From CAZCSK01 sp964501265 (lineage in GTDB: Bacteria; Actinomycetota; CADDZG01; JAHWKV01): a stretch of 63,426 nt of DNA. Position 1 is the first letter of the stretch. Each line of letters begins with the position of its first letter. Of the stretch, positions 8,234 to 17,119 are shown in pieces. Both the position numbers and the translations under genes were made by a program. The notes under the pieces were generated by a model. It saw nothing but the letters and a program-made list of their open reading frames with translations. It was not told where the DNA came from and made no database searches. The stretch lies in NCBI GenBank assembly GCA_964501265.1, contig CAZCSK010000009.1, positions 1 to 63,426 of the forward strand, read 5' to 3'.

Positions 8234-8263
8234 TTGACCGCATCACGAAGTAAACAGTATGCT
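8234..8263 (+). promoter_or_regulatory. Promoter of the M16C protease gene
   Basis: -35 TTGACC (8234-8239), 18-bp spacer, -10 TATGCT (8258-8263). The predicted start falls inside operator candidate 2. The leader of roughly 55 bases ends with a strong SD (AGGAGGGA). Confidence 0.5.
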
Positions 8264-8276
8264 GATAGATATATCA
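8263..8276 (+). promoter_or_regulatory. Operator candidate 2 for the GntR regulator
   Basis: TGATAGATATATCA, inverted repeat TGATA-4-TATCA, immediately downstream of the -10 of the protease promoter, where a bound repressor would block initiation. It matches candidate 1 at 12 of 14 positions. Confidence 0.55.
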
Positions 8277-8326
8277 ATTGGCCCAACCTGTCGGCCCTTT
8301 GGCATCACTTCTAGGAGGGAACTCGC

Positions 8327-11275
8327 ATGAAAAACAGCACATCAAGTTATGAGGTTGGACAGACACTCGGCGGCTATGCGGTTGTTCGCAAAGAGTCTCT
8401 CGAACATCTCGACGGTACCTACTACGAACTCACGCACCAGAAAACGGGGGCCCGGCACATTCATATAGCCGCGCCCGATGACAACAACACCTTCGTGGTT
8501 CTCCTTCCGACTGTGCCACAGGACTCCACCGGAGTTGCCCACATCTTGGAGCACGTGGCGCTCAGCGGATCGGAGAGGTTCAACTTGAGAGACCCGTTTT
8601 TCTCGATGCTTCCACGATCTCTGAAGACGTTCATGAATGCCATGACCTCGAGTTCCTCCACCTTCTATCCATTTTCTACACGCAACACCAAAGACTTCTT
8701 CAACCTTTTGTCCGTGTACCTCGACGCGGTGTTCTTCCCTCGGATCGACGAGGAAGCATTCAATCAAGAGGGGCATCGTCTCGAATTCGAGATCCCAGAC
8801 GATCCTGATTCCGGCCTTCGCTTCAAGGGAGTTGTTTTCAATGAGATGAAGGGGGCGATGGCCTCTGCAGGATCAATCATGGGCAAGGCTATCGGCCAAG
8901 CGCTATTCCCCGGCTTGACTTACGAGAATAACTCTGGGGGCGACCCTCAGGCAATTCCCGATCTCACTTGGGAACAACTAAAGAATTTCCATGCCAAGCA
9001 CTATCACCCCAGCAACGCCTATTTCTTCACATACGGAAATCTCCCGCTGGAATCGGTTCTCGAAGAGATCGAGCGCAGGGCACTCTCACGGTTCGAAAAA
9101 ACCAGCGTGGATGTCGACATTCCCGATGTCAGGCGTTTCAGTGCCCCCGTAGAGTTCCAAACCGTTTACCCGCTTTCGCAGAAGGAGGACCCGACAAAGA
9201 AAAGTCAGGTCCTGACCGCTTGGGTGACATCTCATATCGGCGACTCCTTCGAGGTTCTTTCGCTTGAAGTGCTCAGTCAAGTGCTGCTAAGCAATTCCTC
9301 ATCTCCACTTCGCAACGCCCTGATCACCTCGGGACTCGGAGATGCCCTTGCTGATGGAACCGGCTTTTCAAAGAGCACCCGTGAAGCAGTCTTTGGTGCC
9401 GGCTTGAAGGGAATCAATCCGGAGGACGCAGACAAGGTCGAACAGCTTGTGTTCCAAACTCTGCAAAAGCTCGTCGACGATGGTCTGGATCAAGAGCAAG
9501 TGGATGCCGCCATCCATCAGCTGGAAATCTCGGATCGGGAAGTCTCCAACGCGGGCTGGCCCTATTCTCTGCGAACCTTCTTCGCTATTTCCGGCGCCTA
9601 TGTCTTTGGAGGCGACCCCTATAGCTCGCTTCAGTTCGACAAGGACATTGCTCGCCTTCAAAAGGAACGTGAGTCGGGCGGGTATTTTGAGAATCTCATT
9701 CTCAAGCATCTTTTGAACAACAACCACAGAGCGCGAATCCTGCTGACGCCCGATCAGGACAAAGACGAAAAGGATAAGCAGGTCGAACTAGAACGGCTCG
9801 CCCAAATTGAGAAGGCTTTGACCGATGAGGACAAGAAAAGGATCGTCACTCGGGCAGAATCCTTGAAGCAGAGGCAGGAGAGAAAGCAAGACTTGTCGGT
9901 GTTGCCGACGCTGGAACTCGCCGACGTACCGATGGAGTTCGAGGACGTTCCCCACACGATAGAACAGCTTGGCGGAGCCACCATTGGCTGGTTTCCTCAG
10001 CCCACTAACGGGCTTACTTACGTGAACTTCGCGGCAGACTTCAGCGGGCTCGATGAAAGACTGAAAGACTTGCTTCCCTTGTTTTCCTTCGCTTTGACTC
10101 GCGTCGGCGCGGCTGCGGACGACTATATGAAAGTTGCAAAACGAATGGCCTCGTATACGGGCGGAATAGGTGCCCACCCTAGCGTAAGAGCGCTCGCCGG
10201 CGAACACGACGCCTTCAACTCCGCGTTCTCGATCGGCGGAAAGGCTCTGGCGAGGAATCATGCTCCCTTCCTGGGCCTATTGAAAGACATCATTTCGGAC
10301 GCAAAGTTCGAACCGCAGAGTTTGAAGGAACTGATTGCCCAGCAAAAGGCCCAACGGGAGGCGAGTATCGCTCATGCGGGGATGACCTATGCGGGCCTGA
10401 TTGCAGCTTCAAAGCTCAAGGCGGTGTCAAAGATTCAAGAGAGACTTTCAGGGATCCCTCAGATAGTCCTCATGCGAGAGCTTGGGATACTAGCGGCGGA
10501 AGATCTCGACGCGCTGATTGCCGATTTCAACTTGATCCGCGGTCAAATCTTCAGGGCCAGCAAACTTAAAATCTGCGTGACGAGCGAAGAAAAGAACTTT
10601 TCTGAAATCAAATCGCTGCTCGAAGATGTCCTGGGGGCCCTAGATCCCGCGCTGGCTCCCCAAGCCAAACCCCAGACACCCGAGCTCACGTTCAAGCACG
10701 AGGCGAGAACCACGTCGACGCCCGTTAACTACAACGTGAAAGTTCACCCTGCCGTAACGTTCACCCACCCCGATGCGCCGGCCCTTAAGGTGTTGGGACA
10801 CCTGATGAAGTCGACTTACCTCCACCGGGAGATTCGCGAGAAAGGTGGCGCCTACGGTTCGAATTCCTCTTTGAGCTCGGAGACGGGACTCTTCACCTTC
10901 TCGTCCTACCGCGATCCGCATATCGCGAGGACGTTTGGGACATTCGAATCAGCGGCCAAAGATGCCCTGGCAGGAACAATCGACCCTGAAAACCTCAAGG
11001 AGGCGATCCTTACTTCTTGCGGCGAGATCGATCCGCTGGAATCCCCCGACACAAAGGGCTACCGCCGCTTCTTCGATGACCTTGCCGGCTATACCATCGG
11101 GCTCAAGTCCAAGTTCAAACAAGGCATCCTCGAGGTAACCGATGCGGACATCCGACGCGTGGCCGAGACTTACATCAACAAGGACGGAGCGGTCCTCGCC
11201 GTTGTAGGAAATCCCGAGCAGGTCGAAGAAGCCAACAAACAGATGGGCGGAATCTTCGAGGTATCTGCGATCTGA
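8327..11275 (+). CDS. M16C (insulinase family, PreP-like) zinc metalloprotease
   Basis: 982 residues, the length of the presequence-protease/PreP subfamily, which degrades peptides within a closed chamber made of two homologous halves. The inverted zinc motif HILEH lies at about 71-75 (VAHILEHVALSGS), with the distal glutamate in the VVFNEMKGAMAS block near 174. The C-terminal half retains the R/Y substrate-binding block (REKGGAYGSNSS). No signal peptide is visible, so it is a cytosolic peptidase. Strong SD AGGAGG before the ATG. It is divergent from the GntR/aminotransferase unit and shares an operator-like site with it. Base composition is slightly lower in G+C than its neighbours. Confidence 0.9.
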   Translation: MKNSTSSYEVGQTLGGYAVVRKESLEHLDGTYYELTHQKTGARHIHIAAPDDNNTFVVLLPTVPQDSTGVAHILEHVALSGSERFNLRDPFFSMLPRSLKTFMNAMTSSSSTFYPFSTRNTKDFFNLLSVYLDAVFFPRIDEEAFNQEGHRLEFEIPDDPDSGLRFKGVVFNEMKGAMASAGSIMGKAIGQALFPGLTYENNSGGDPQAIPDLTWEQLKNFHAKHYHPSNAYFFTYGNLPLESVLEEIERRALSRFEKTSVDVDIPDVRRFSAPVEFQTVYPLSQKEDPTKKSQVLTAWVTSHIGDSFEVLSLEVLSQVLLSNSSSPLRNALITSGLGDALADGTGFSKSTREAVFGAGLKGINPEDADKVEQLVFQTLQKLVDDGLDQEQVDAAIHQLEISDREVSNAGWPYSLRTFFAISGAYVFGGDPYSSLQFDKDIARLQKERESGGYFENLILKHLLNNNHRARILLTPDQDKDEKDKQVELERLAQIEKALTDEDKKRIVTRAESLKQRQERKQDLSVLPTLELADVPMEFEDVPHTIEQLGGATIGWFPQPTNGLTYVNFAADFSGLDERLKDLLPLFSFALTRVGAAADDYMKVAKRMASYTGGIGAHPSVRALAGEHDAFNSAFSIGGKALARNHAPFLGLLKDIISDAKFEPQSLKELIAQQKAQREASIAHAGMTYAGLIAASKLKAVSKIQERLSGIPQIVLMRELGILAAEDLDALIADFNLIRGQIFRASKLKICVTSEEKNFSEIKSLLEDVLGALDPALAPQAKPQTPELTFKHEARTTSTPVNYNVKVHPAVTFTHPDAPALKVLGHLMKSTYLHREIREKGGAYGSNSSLSSETGLFTFSSYRDPHIARTFGTFESAAKDALAGTIDPENLKEAILTSCGEIDPLESPDTKGYRRFFDDLAGYTIGLKSKFKQGILEVTDADIRRVAETYINKDGAVLAVVGNPEQVEEANKQMGGIFEVSAI

Positions 11276-11324
11276 AGAGTAAGTCCGTTCTCGTTTTCCA
11301 ACAGCTTCAAGGGGAGGTGAACTG

Positions 11325-11339
11325 ATGACGAACCGCTGA
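11325..11339 (+). other. Four-codon start-stop frame behind a strong SD
   Basis: GGGGAGGTGA is followed after 4 bases by ATG-ACG-AAC-CGC-TGA. The frame is too short for a protein, but a ribosome would load here. A 7-bp hairpin (11353-11359 with 11363-11369) without a T tract follows, then the acyl-CoA dehydrogenase gene. It may be a regulatory minimal frame or the remains of a lost gene start. Confidence 0.25.
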
Positions 11340-11407
11340 GCCGACACCCTTTCCGCTCGGTCCGAGCGGCATATCAGACATCGGTTTACCCGAAAGGAAG
11401 CTGTCAT

Positions 11408-12532
11408 ATGGAACTCCCCAACTTGCTCAAATCGATTAAAGCCGTGTCAGAAGGCGTCATTTTCGAGGACGCGGCCCGCGTAGATCGCACCCGCTCTTTC
11501 CCCAAATCTGGACTGACAGCGCTCGCCGAAGTCGGCGCCCTGCAACTCGCAGCTCCCATATCCGCCGGGGGCGCCGGCGGCGGTCTTGTTGCCGTCGCAG
11601 ACGCTTGCGAAACGCTCGGACGCGCTTGCGCCTCGACGGGGATGGTCTTTCTCATGCACACCGTCACCACTGCAACCGTCGCGGCGGGAGGCGGCTCGCG
11701 GGCTGGCGAGATTCTTGGGCGAGTGGTCTCGGAGTCGGCGCTGGGTACCCTCGCTTTCAGCGAAGTAGGCACTGGCGCGCACTTCTACTCACCCGAACTA
11801 AGAGTCCATCATCACGGCGACGCAACCCGGATCACCGGGCGCAAAAGCTTTGTCACGTCGGGAGGTCAAGCCGACTTCTATTTGATCCTGGTCGGTTCAA
11901 ACGAGGAGGGGGCCGACATGTATCTGATCGAGAAAAATGCTCCCGGCGTCTCATTCGAAGGTGAATGGAGAGGCCTTGGCATGGCCGGAAACACGAGCAT
12001 AGAGATGGTGCTCGAAGAAGTCGAAGTCACCGAAGCCGACCGCATCGGCGCCCCGGGAAAGGCAGCCGATCTTGTGTTCGGAGCTGTCGCTCCTTTCTTT
12101 CTTGTGGGCCTCGCCGCAGTAAACGTTGGTATCGCGGCCTCGGCGGGAGCGGTCGCCACGGAGCACGCTAGCAATCGCCGTTACCCGGACGGAACTTCTC
12201 TTGCCGAGATCCAGTACATCCAGCATCGCCTCGCCGACATCGACATTCGCACTCGGGCAGCCAGGCTACTGGTGGCGGAAGCGGCTCGCTTGGGGGACTC
12301 CGGCGACGAGGGGGCTCTGGTGCCGATCATGGAGTCGAAGATCGTCGCAACGGAGGCAGCGGCGGCTTCAACCGATGTGGCGCTCGAGATAACGGGAGGG
12401 CGGGGCTATACGCCTTCGCTGCCGGTGGAACGTCTCCTTCGCGACGCGCGCGCCGGCGCGGTGATGGCTCCCACCAATGCGGTCCTTCGCAATTGGATAG
12501 GCAAGGCCCTCACGGGCCTGCCGGTGCCGTGA
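11408..12532 (+). CDS. Acyl-CoA dehydrogenase-family flavoprotein
   Basis: 374 residues, the normal length. The family blocks are visible: LGTLAFSEVGTGAHFYSPE (N-terminal/middle domain border), the beta-barrel FVTSGGQADFYLI, and the C-terminal helical domain with ALEITGGRGYTPSLPVERLLRDARAG. The catalytic glutamate of classical enzymes, normally near the GG-G-Y block, is not obvious, so it could be an FAD-dependent monooxygenase/desulfurase-type relative rather than a beta-oxidation enzyme. SD AAGGAAG. It ends in a 1-base overlap (TGATG) with the PhnD-like gene, forming a three-gene operon with it and the diiron fusion protein. Confidence 0.8.
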   Translation: MELPNLLKSIKAVSEGVIFEDAARVDRTRSFPKSGLTALAEVGALQLAAPISAGGAGGGLVAVADACETLGRACASTGMVFLMHTVTTATVAAGGGSRAGEILGRVVSESALGTLAFSEVGTGAHFYSPELRVHHHGDATRITGRKSFVTSGGQADFYLILVGSNEEGADMYLIEKNAPGVSFEGEWRGLGMAGNTSIEMVLEEVEVTEADRIGAPGKAADLVFGAVAPFFLVGLAAVNVGIAASAGAVATEHASNRRYPDGTSLAEIQYIQHRLADIDIRTRAARLLVAEAARLGDSGDEGALVPIMESKIVATEAAAASTDVALEITGGRGYTPSLPVERLLRDARAGAVMAPTNAVLRNWIGKALTGLPVP

Positions 12533-13350
12533 TGAGTGACCCAGCCCCGCTCATCGTCGGCGCCGTCGCGTATCACGAGCGGGTCGTCCCCATCTGGGAG
12601 ACTTTTCGTGAGTACTTTGCGTCAAGGGGCACTCCTACCGACTACGTCTTGTTCTCGAATTACGAAAGCCTGATAGATGGCCTTCTCGCAGAATCGATCG
12701 ACGTGGCCTGGAACACCAACACCGCCTACGTACGCACTCAGCATCTCGTCGCAGGAAAGGCTCGCATGCTGGGGATGCGGGATGTTGATGCCGACTATTC
12801 CTCGGTCATCGCTACCCGGCGCGGGGAAGGCTTCGATGATGTCCCGTCGTTCGCAGGTAAGCGGCTGGCGCTGGGGAGCCGCGATTCCGGTCACGCGGCG
12901 ATACTGCCTTTGCATTACTTGAAGGAGCAGGGCCTGGACGCAGAGCGCGACTGTGAACTCGTACGATTCGACACCGATCTCGGTAAGCATGGTGATACCG
13001 GAGATTCGGAGATCCGTGTCCTGCGGGCGGTCGCTGATGGGGTTGCAGATGCGGGCGCCCTCGGCGGACCGACCTGGGCTCGCCTGCGCGCCGAAGGCGT
13101 CCCGGCCACACATGGACTGGAAATCGCGTGGCGGAGCCCCTCTTACTGTCATTGCAATTTCACCGCATTGCCTCGCCTCGAAGAAGATCGCGGGAGGGTA
13201 TGGCAGGAGTCGCTCTTCGCGATGGACTACGACGATCCTTCAGTGCGTCAAGCTATGGATCTGGAAGGAGTGCGGCGCTGGGTGAAAGGTGAAGAAGGGG
13301 GTTATGCCCCGCTATTTCAGGCGATGAGCGAGCAGGGTTATTTGGAATGA
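12532..13350 (+). CDS. PhnD/SsuA-like binding-fold protein without signal peptide
   Basis: 272 residues from the ATG that overlaps the preceding stop; a longer frame upstream exists but this start fits the coupling. Features of PhnD-like type II binding proteins: VGAVAYHERVVPIWETFREYF, a Y.S..DGLL...DVAWNTNTAYV block, SRDSGHAAILPLHYLKEQGL and AVADGVADAGALGG. Phosphonate and similar binding proteins are normally exported; here no signal or lipobox is present, so it is likely a cytosolic ligand-binding protein or enzyme. Its last 4 bases overlap the diiron gene. Confidence 0.7.
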   Translation: MSDPAPLIVGAVAYHERVVPIWETFREYFASRGTPTDYVLFSNYESLIDGLLAESIDVAWNTNTAYVRTQHLVAGKARMLGMRDVDADYSSVIATRRGEGFDDVPSFAGKRLALGSRDSGHAAILPLHYLKEQGLDAERDCELVRFDTDLGKHGDTGDSEIRVLRAVADGVADAGALGGPTWARLRAEGVPATHGLEIAWRSPSYCHCNFTALPRLEEDRGRVWQESLFAMDYDDPSVRQAMDLEGVRRWVKGEEGGYAPLFQAMSEQGYLE

Positions 13351-14603
13351 CGGTTCGGCAAGTCGACGCAGGCCACCTGGAGTTCGGTGGAGGCCTCGAG
13401 GTCCTGCTGGGCGCGATTCTAGACAGCACCGCCGCGGGAGAAGTTATCGAGGTGGGCACGCCGTCCAAGGCGGTCGCTCTCGAGATCCCGCTGTGGTCCT
13501 CGGCATCTGGCAACGAAGTTCTCGACGAGTCGAAACAGTCGAGTGAGGAGGGTGGGCGCTTCGTCGTTCGGATCAAACGCGGCTCGTTAGCCACGATCCT
13601 TGCACCTGCCTTACCTCCGAGGAGGCCAGGCCTTCCGCTTCGCCCAGGTGGCGCCCTGCATACATCCGATCTTCTGGCCTCGGTTTCGGAGGCCCCCGCC
13701 GAAGCCGACCCGTCCCGCGGGTTAGTGCCCCTGGGGGCCATCCCCGAGGCAGGGGGACCTCGGTGGGACTGGCGTCTCAACTCCCGCGATCGCATTTGGG
13801 CCGAAGAACTGGCCGACCTCACCGAGAGGGCGACTGCCTCGCAGTGGGACGCAACTGTCGACATCCCCTGGGCACAGGCCGCGGGACTGTCCGACGAGGT
13901 GGAATCGGCGGTTGCTCAAGTAATGACTTTCGTGGCGCAGAACGAGTATGTGGCCCTTTATGTCCCTGCTCGCTTCCTTCCAACCGTGAACCCCGCTTAT
14001 ACCGACGTTCTTCTTTGGCTAGCCAGCCATATCCTCGACGAGGCGCGTCATATCGAGGTGTTCACGAAACGAGCGCTCGTGGGAGGGGGGCATGGTTACG
14101 CGCTGGCATCAACACAACTGTCCTTGCACACTTTGATGGAGGAAAGTGATTTCACCAACGCGGCCCTCCTCCTAAACGTCCTTGGCGAGGGCACCTTCCT
14201 CGACCTTCTAAGTTTCATCGAGCGTCACGGTCCCGACCCGGCCACAACGACCGCCGCTCGACTTGCCCACCGTGACGAACAAAGACACGTCCATTTCGGC
14301 ATAACCCACATCCGCAGGGTGCTGAAGTCAAACCCCGAGGCCAAAGACGAATTGGTCGCATCGGTTGAAGCGCGAGCGGCAAAACTCGTAGACCTGAACG
14401 GCATGAGTTCTATGTTGACGTCTGCGCTAACAGTCATGGCGTCCGGGTCCCTCGAAGCGGACTCGGTGCGTGCCGGAGCCAAGGCAGTTCGCGATCTTCA
14501 ATCGACGATGGAAAACAATCGCGTTAGGAGGCTTCGGGCCGCGGGCTTCGATCCGAAGACCGCGCAAAGACTCTCCGAACTCCACACACCGAATCTGATG
14601 TAG
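13347..14603 (+). CDS. TusA-like domain fused to a ferritin-like diiron protein
   Basis: 418 residues. Residues 1-80 resemble a TusA/SirA sulfur-carrier fold (GEVIEVGTPSKAVALEIPLW then SG.EVL and a strand FVVRIKRG) but lack the sulfur-carrying cysteine. After an Ala/Pro linker, residues 145-400 form a four-helix bundle with both diiron motifs: E in QNEYVALY, ExxH in LDEARHIEVF, E in GEGTFLDLL, ExxH in HRDEQRHVHFG. This predicts an oxygen-activating diiron enzyme. The operon with an acyl-CoA dehydrogenase-like flavoprotein and a cytosolic PhnD-like protein suggests a dedicated oxidative pathway, possibly for a sulfur- or phosphorus-bearing compound; this is inference. Confidence 0.65.
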   Translation: MTVRQVDAGHLEFGGGLEVLLGAILDSTAAGEVIEVGTPSKAVALEIPLWSSASGNEVLDESKQSSEEGGRFVVRIKRGSLATILAPALPPRRPGLPLRPGGALHTSDLLASVSEAPAEADPSRGLVPLGAIPEAGGPRWDWRLNSRDRIWAEELADLTERATASQWDATVDIPWAQAAGLSDEVESAVAQVMTFVAQNEYVALYVPARFLPTVNPAYTDVLLWLASHILDEARHIEVFTKRALVGGGHGYALASTQLSLHTLMEESDFTNAALLLNVLGEGTFLDLLSFIERHGPDPATTTAARLAHRDEQRHVHFGITHIRRVLKSNPEAKDELVASVEARAAKLVDLNGMSSMLTSALTVMASGSLEADSVRAGAKAVRDLQSTMENNRVRRLRAAGFDPKTAQRLSELHTPNLM

Positions 14604-14761
14604 GGAGGCGGTCTTCGGCAATACGTCATGCGCGGCCTTCAGCAGATAACCCGGTCAGGCGGGGGCTACGCCCTTCGGCCCAGGTCTGACTCTGAGGCCG
14701 CACCTTGACAAACGCCTACCACTCACATCTTCTTACGACCCGGAGCGCCACAAAATATGGC

Positions 14762-14830
14762 CTCTGACCAGGTCTTTTGCATCGTGGGCGCTACTGGATT
14801 CGAACCAGTTGACCCCTGCCTTGTAAGGGC
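14762..14830 (-). repeat. Copy A: 3' half of tRNA-Val plus 23 bp of flank (att-like)
   Basis: Bases 14785-14830 equal the 3' half of tRNA-Val(TAC) from the anticodon arm to the discriminator base. Together with the downstream flank the repeat is identical to 61388-61455 except for one inserted T in the T-arm (69 versus 68 bp). The sequence to the right shows no tRNA 5' half. A displaced tRNA 3' end of this kind is the normal scar of integration into a tRNA gene. Confidence 0.85.
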
Positions 14831-14945
14831 TACCTTGCCAAGCCTCTGACCTGCGGTTTTCTGTAAATGTCCAGGTCATTATCGAAATTCGCCTAGCGGC
14901 GATTCGCGCTGTTAGTCGCTCTTTCGTGTGGTTTCCGGAGCGCAT

Positions 14946-14962
14946 GCTGACTTTTTGCTGAC
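14946..14962. repeat. Arm-like motif 1
   Basis: GCTGAC-TTTTT-GCTGAC: two identical hexamers whose starts are 11 bp apart, one helical turn, 116 bp right of fragment A. Three relatives with the same orientation are at 49084, 49347 and 61318. Integrase arm-type sites often have this spacing. Confidence 0.45.
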
Positions 14963-15232
14963 CAATTCAATCCGACATCGCTTGCGTAGAGGCTTATTCA
15001 GGAAAGGGAACCCCGTGACCCCTGCTGCGCCTAGGCAGTTCCCCGCAGCCAGGCCCCATGTCGCGGGTTCAGTCACTTAGCCAGCGCGACCCTGAGGGTT
15101 TTGCGACGCCGCCCGTGCTATCTCACCCGGCTGTTGCGAAGCACCCACTCAGCCGCTGCGGAGTTGTCTATCATGATTACATTCGGATTTGAGGCCCAAG
15201 AAGAACCCTGCGACTCAGGGAGTTAGGAAACC

Positions 15233-16171
15233 GTGATCGAAGACCCCTTCGGGGCGTTCGCCGAGAAGTGGGATGCAGAGCTCGTCGAGCTCCAAAAGAC
15301 GACCCAATCGATGATAGATTTGCTGCCCTCGCTCGAGGAGATCACGGTCGAGCAGATGCGCCAGGGCATAGTGAGCAACCCTAACAACCCGATAGTCAAA
15401 CTCGAGATGGCCCAGGAACGAGTCATCCCGGGTCCTGCGGGCAAAATCCCAATAAGAGTATTCGTGCCCAATGAGGTGAACGGCATCTACTTTCACATCC
15501 ACGGTGGAGGTTGGATGGCTGGGGCGCAGGACATGGAGGATTCCCATCTTTGGTCCAGAGCCCAGGAAGCCTCGGTTGCGGTCGTCAGCGTCGGGTACCG
15601 TCTCGCACCCGAGAACCCTTATCCGGCTGGGCCCGACGACTGCGAGGCTGCGGCCCTCTGGCTAATAGAAAGCGCTCGGAAGGAATTTGGTACCGACGAC
15701 ATCGTCATCGGAGGGGAATCGGCGGGCGCCCACCTGTCCGCGGTGACTATTCTGCGCCTTCGCGACCGGCATCAGTTCACAGGGTTTCGCGGCGCGGAGC
15801 TTCGCTACGGGCTATACGACCTGAGATTGACTCCAAGTGTCCGGCTTGCACCGAAGGGGATGCTGACGGCTAAAGGCGTTGAATGGTTGCGGAACCATTT
15901 CGCGACCGCGGAAGTCCATGAGAACCCTGACGTCTCGCCGATGTTCGCAGACCTTCACTCGATGCCACCGGCGCTTTTCATCGTGGGGTCGATGGATTCG
16001 CTCGTCGACGACTCGCTCTTCATGTGGGCGCGCTGGCGCGCCGCAGGGAACCCGGCCGAGTTACGCATCTACCCGGGCGCGCCGCATGGGTTTGATTTGA
16101 TGGCGCTAAAGGTTGCCGATGCGGCAAAGGGAGACATCGCGACATTCATCAAGAAGTGCCTGAAGTCGTAA
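15233..16171 (+). CDS. Alpha/beta hydrolase, hormone-sensitive-lipase-type esterase
   Basis: 312 residues from a GTG. It has the HSL-family oxyanion motif HGGGW (about 87-91), YRLAPENPYPAG, nucleophile elbow GESAG (about 162-166), the acid in GSMDSLVDD and the catalytic histidine in GAPHGFD near the C-terminus. It has no signal peptide, so it cleaves small intracellular esters. First gene inside segment 1, convergent with the sugar-acid operon, with 47 bases between the stops. Confidence 0.88.
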   Translation: MIEDPFGAFAEKWDAELVELQKTTQSMIDLLPSLEEITVEQMRQGIVSNPNNPIVKLEMAQERVIPGPAGKIPIRVFVPNEVNGIYFHIHGGGWMAGAQDMEDSHLWSRAQEASVAVVSVGYRLAPENPYPAGPDDCEAAALWLIESARKEFGTDDIVIGGESAGAHLSAVTILRLRDRHQFTGFRGAELRYGLYDLRLTPSVRLAPKGMLTAKGVEWLRNHFATAEVHENPDVSPMFADLHSMPPALFIVGSMDSLVDDSLFMWARWRAAGNPAELRIYPGAPHGFDLMALKVADAAKGDIATFIKKCLKS

Positions 16172-16218
16172 TGACCGTGCACGCATTGAAAGGAGTCTCT
16201 CTTCGGCGCAGACCGGCA

Positions 16219-17097
16219 TCATCCCCTAAATTCGCGGACTGGCAAACCCTTCACCCGAGGCCGGCAGCGAAACAGCCCTCCGGCGTAGGGCTGACTGTGG
16301 AGTTGCTCGTCAGACAGGTTGAGACGGGCTGTCGTGATGTATAGATCCGAAAGATCGGGTCCTCCGAACGCGCAGCTCGTCACGTTTGTGGCCGGAAGCT
16401 TGACAACCGCGGCCAATTCACCTTTGGGGGTATATCTGAGAAGGGTTCCGCTGCCCCATACCGCGACCCAGAGATGGTCTTCGGCATCCAAAGTCATCCC
16501 ATCGGGAAGGCCTTGACTTTCCGGAATGTCTACGAGTCTGCGCCGGTTTGAAAGGGCGGGCTTTTCGGGATCGAAGTCGAAGACGTCGATCCCGTGAGCC
16601 ATGGAGTCGATGTAGATCATGCGTCGGCCGCCCATCGGCCAGTCAAGGCCGTTCGAGATGGTGATGTCGCTCAACACCCTAGTCACGCTGAGGTCGGTTT
16701 TCAAACAGTAGAGAGAACCTCCGGGAGTCATGTCGCTCGACATGGTGCCGGCCCAAAAGCGTCCCGATGGGTCGCATTTGCCATCGTTCATTCGTGTCAG
16801 AGGCTGATCGGTCTCAACCCAAGCGACCATCTCCACGGCCCCCGAATCAAGGTCGAGAAAGCCAAAACCATCCCCCAGAGCCAGGATCAGCCCTCCCCGC
16901 GCCCTCGGGGCCGCCGCCCCAACGGGTTGGCCGACATCAAATACCTCATCTTCTCCGCTCGCTGGATCGAACCGGTGGACCTCTCCCGCCTCGATGCTCA
17001 CCCAGTAAAGCGCCGCTTCACGAGGATGCCAGAACGGTCCCTCAGCGAGATTCGCTTTTGCATCCAGAATCACCTCGACTTCGTATTTCTCGATCAT
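16219..17097 (-). CDS. SMP-30/gluconolactonase family lactonase
   Basis: 292 residues, a six-bladed propeller of the SGL family: EGPFWHPREAALYWV (metal Glu), MNDGKCDPSGRFWAGTMS (metal Asn and substrate Asn), ISNGLDWPMGGRRMIYIDS, and DAEDHLWVAVWGSGTLLRY with the catalytic Asp in LPDGMTLD. It hydrolyses aldonolactones made by the sugar dehydrogenase. It is the last gene of the minus-strand operon, 22 bases after the SDR gene. Substrate stereochemistry cannot be read from the sequence. Confidence 0.85.
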   Translation of the reverse strand: MIEKYEVEVILDAKANLAEGPFWHPREAALYWVSIEAGEVHRFDPASGEDEVFDVGQPVGAAAPRARGGLILALGDGFGFLDLDSGAVEMVAWVETDQPLTRMNDGKCDPSGRFWAGTMSSDMTPGGSLYCLKTDLSVTRVLSDITISNGLDWPMGGRRMIYIDSMAHGIDVFDFDPEKPALSNRRRLVDIPESQGLPDGMTLDAEDHLWVAVWGSGTLLRYTPKGELAAVVKLPATNVTSCAFGGPDLSDLYITTARLNLSDEQLHSQPYAGGLFRCRPRVKGLPVREFRG

Positions 17098-17119
17098 TGT
17101 CCGATGAACTCGTTCGCCG

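Larger units (their letters stand above)
14604..15232. other. Gene-free region around the left tRNA-Val fragment
   Basis: 629 bases between the diiron gene and the esterase gene. It contains the left 3'-tRNA-Val fragment with its flank (14762-14830) and one arm-like motif (14946-14962). 14604-14760 is the original tRNA flank, and 14963-15232 carries no gene I recognise. Small open frames here are translations of the tRNA remnant. Confidence 0.7.
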
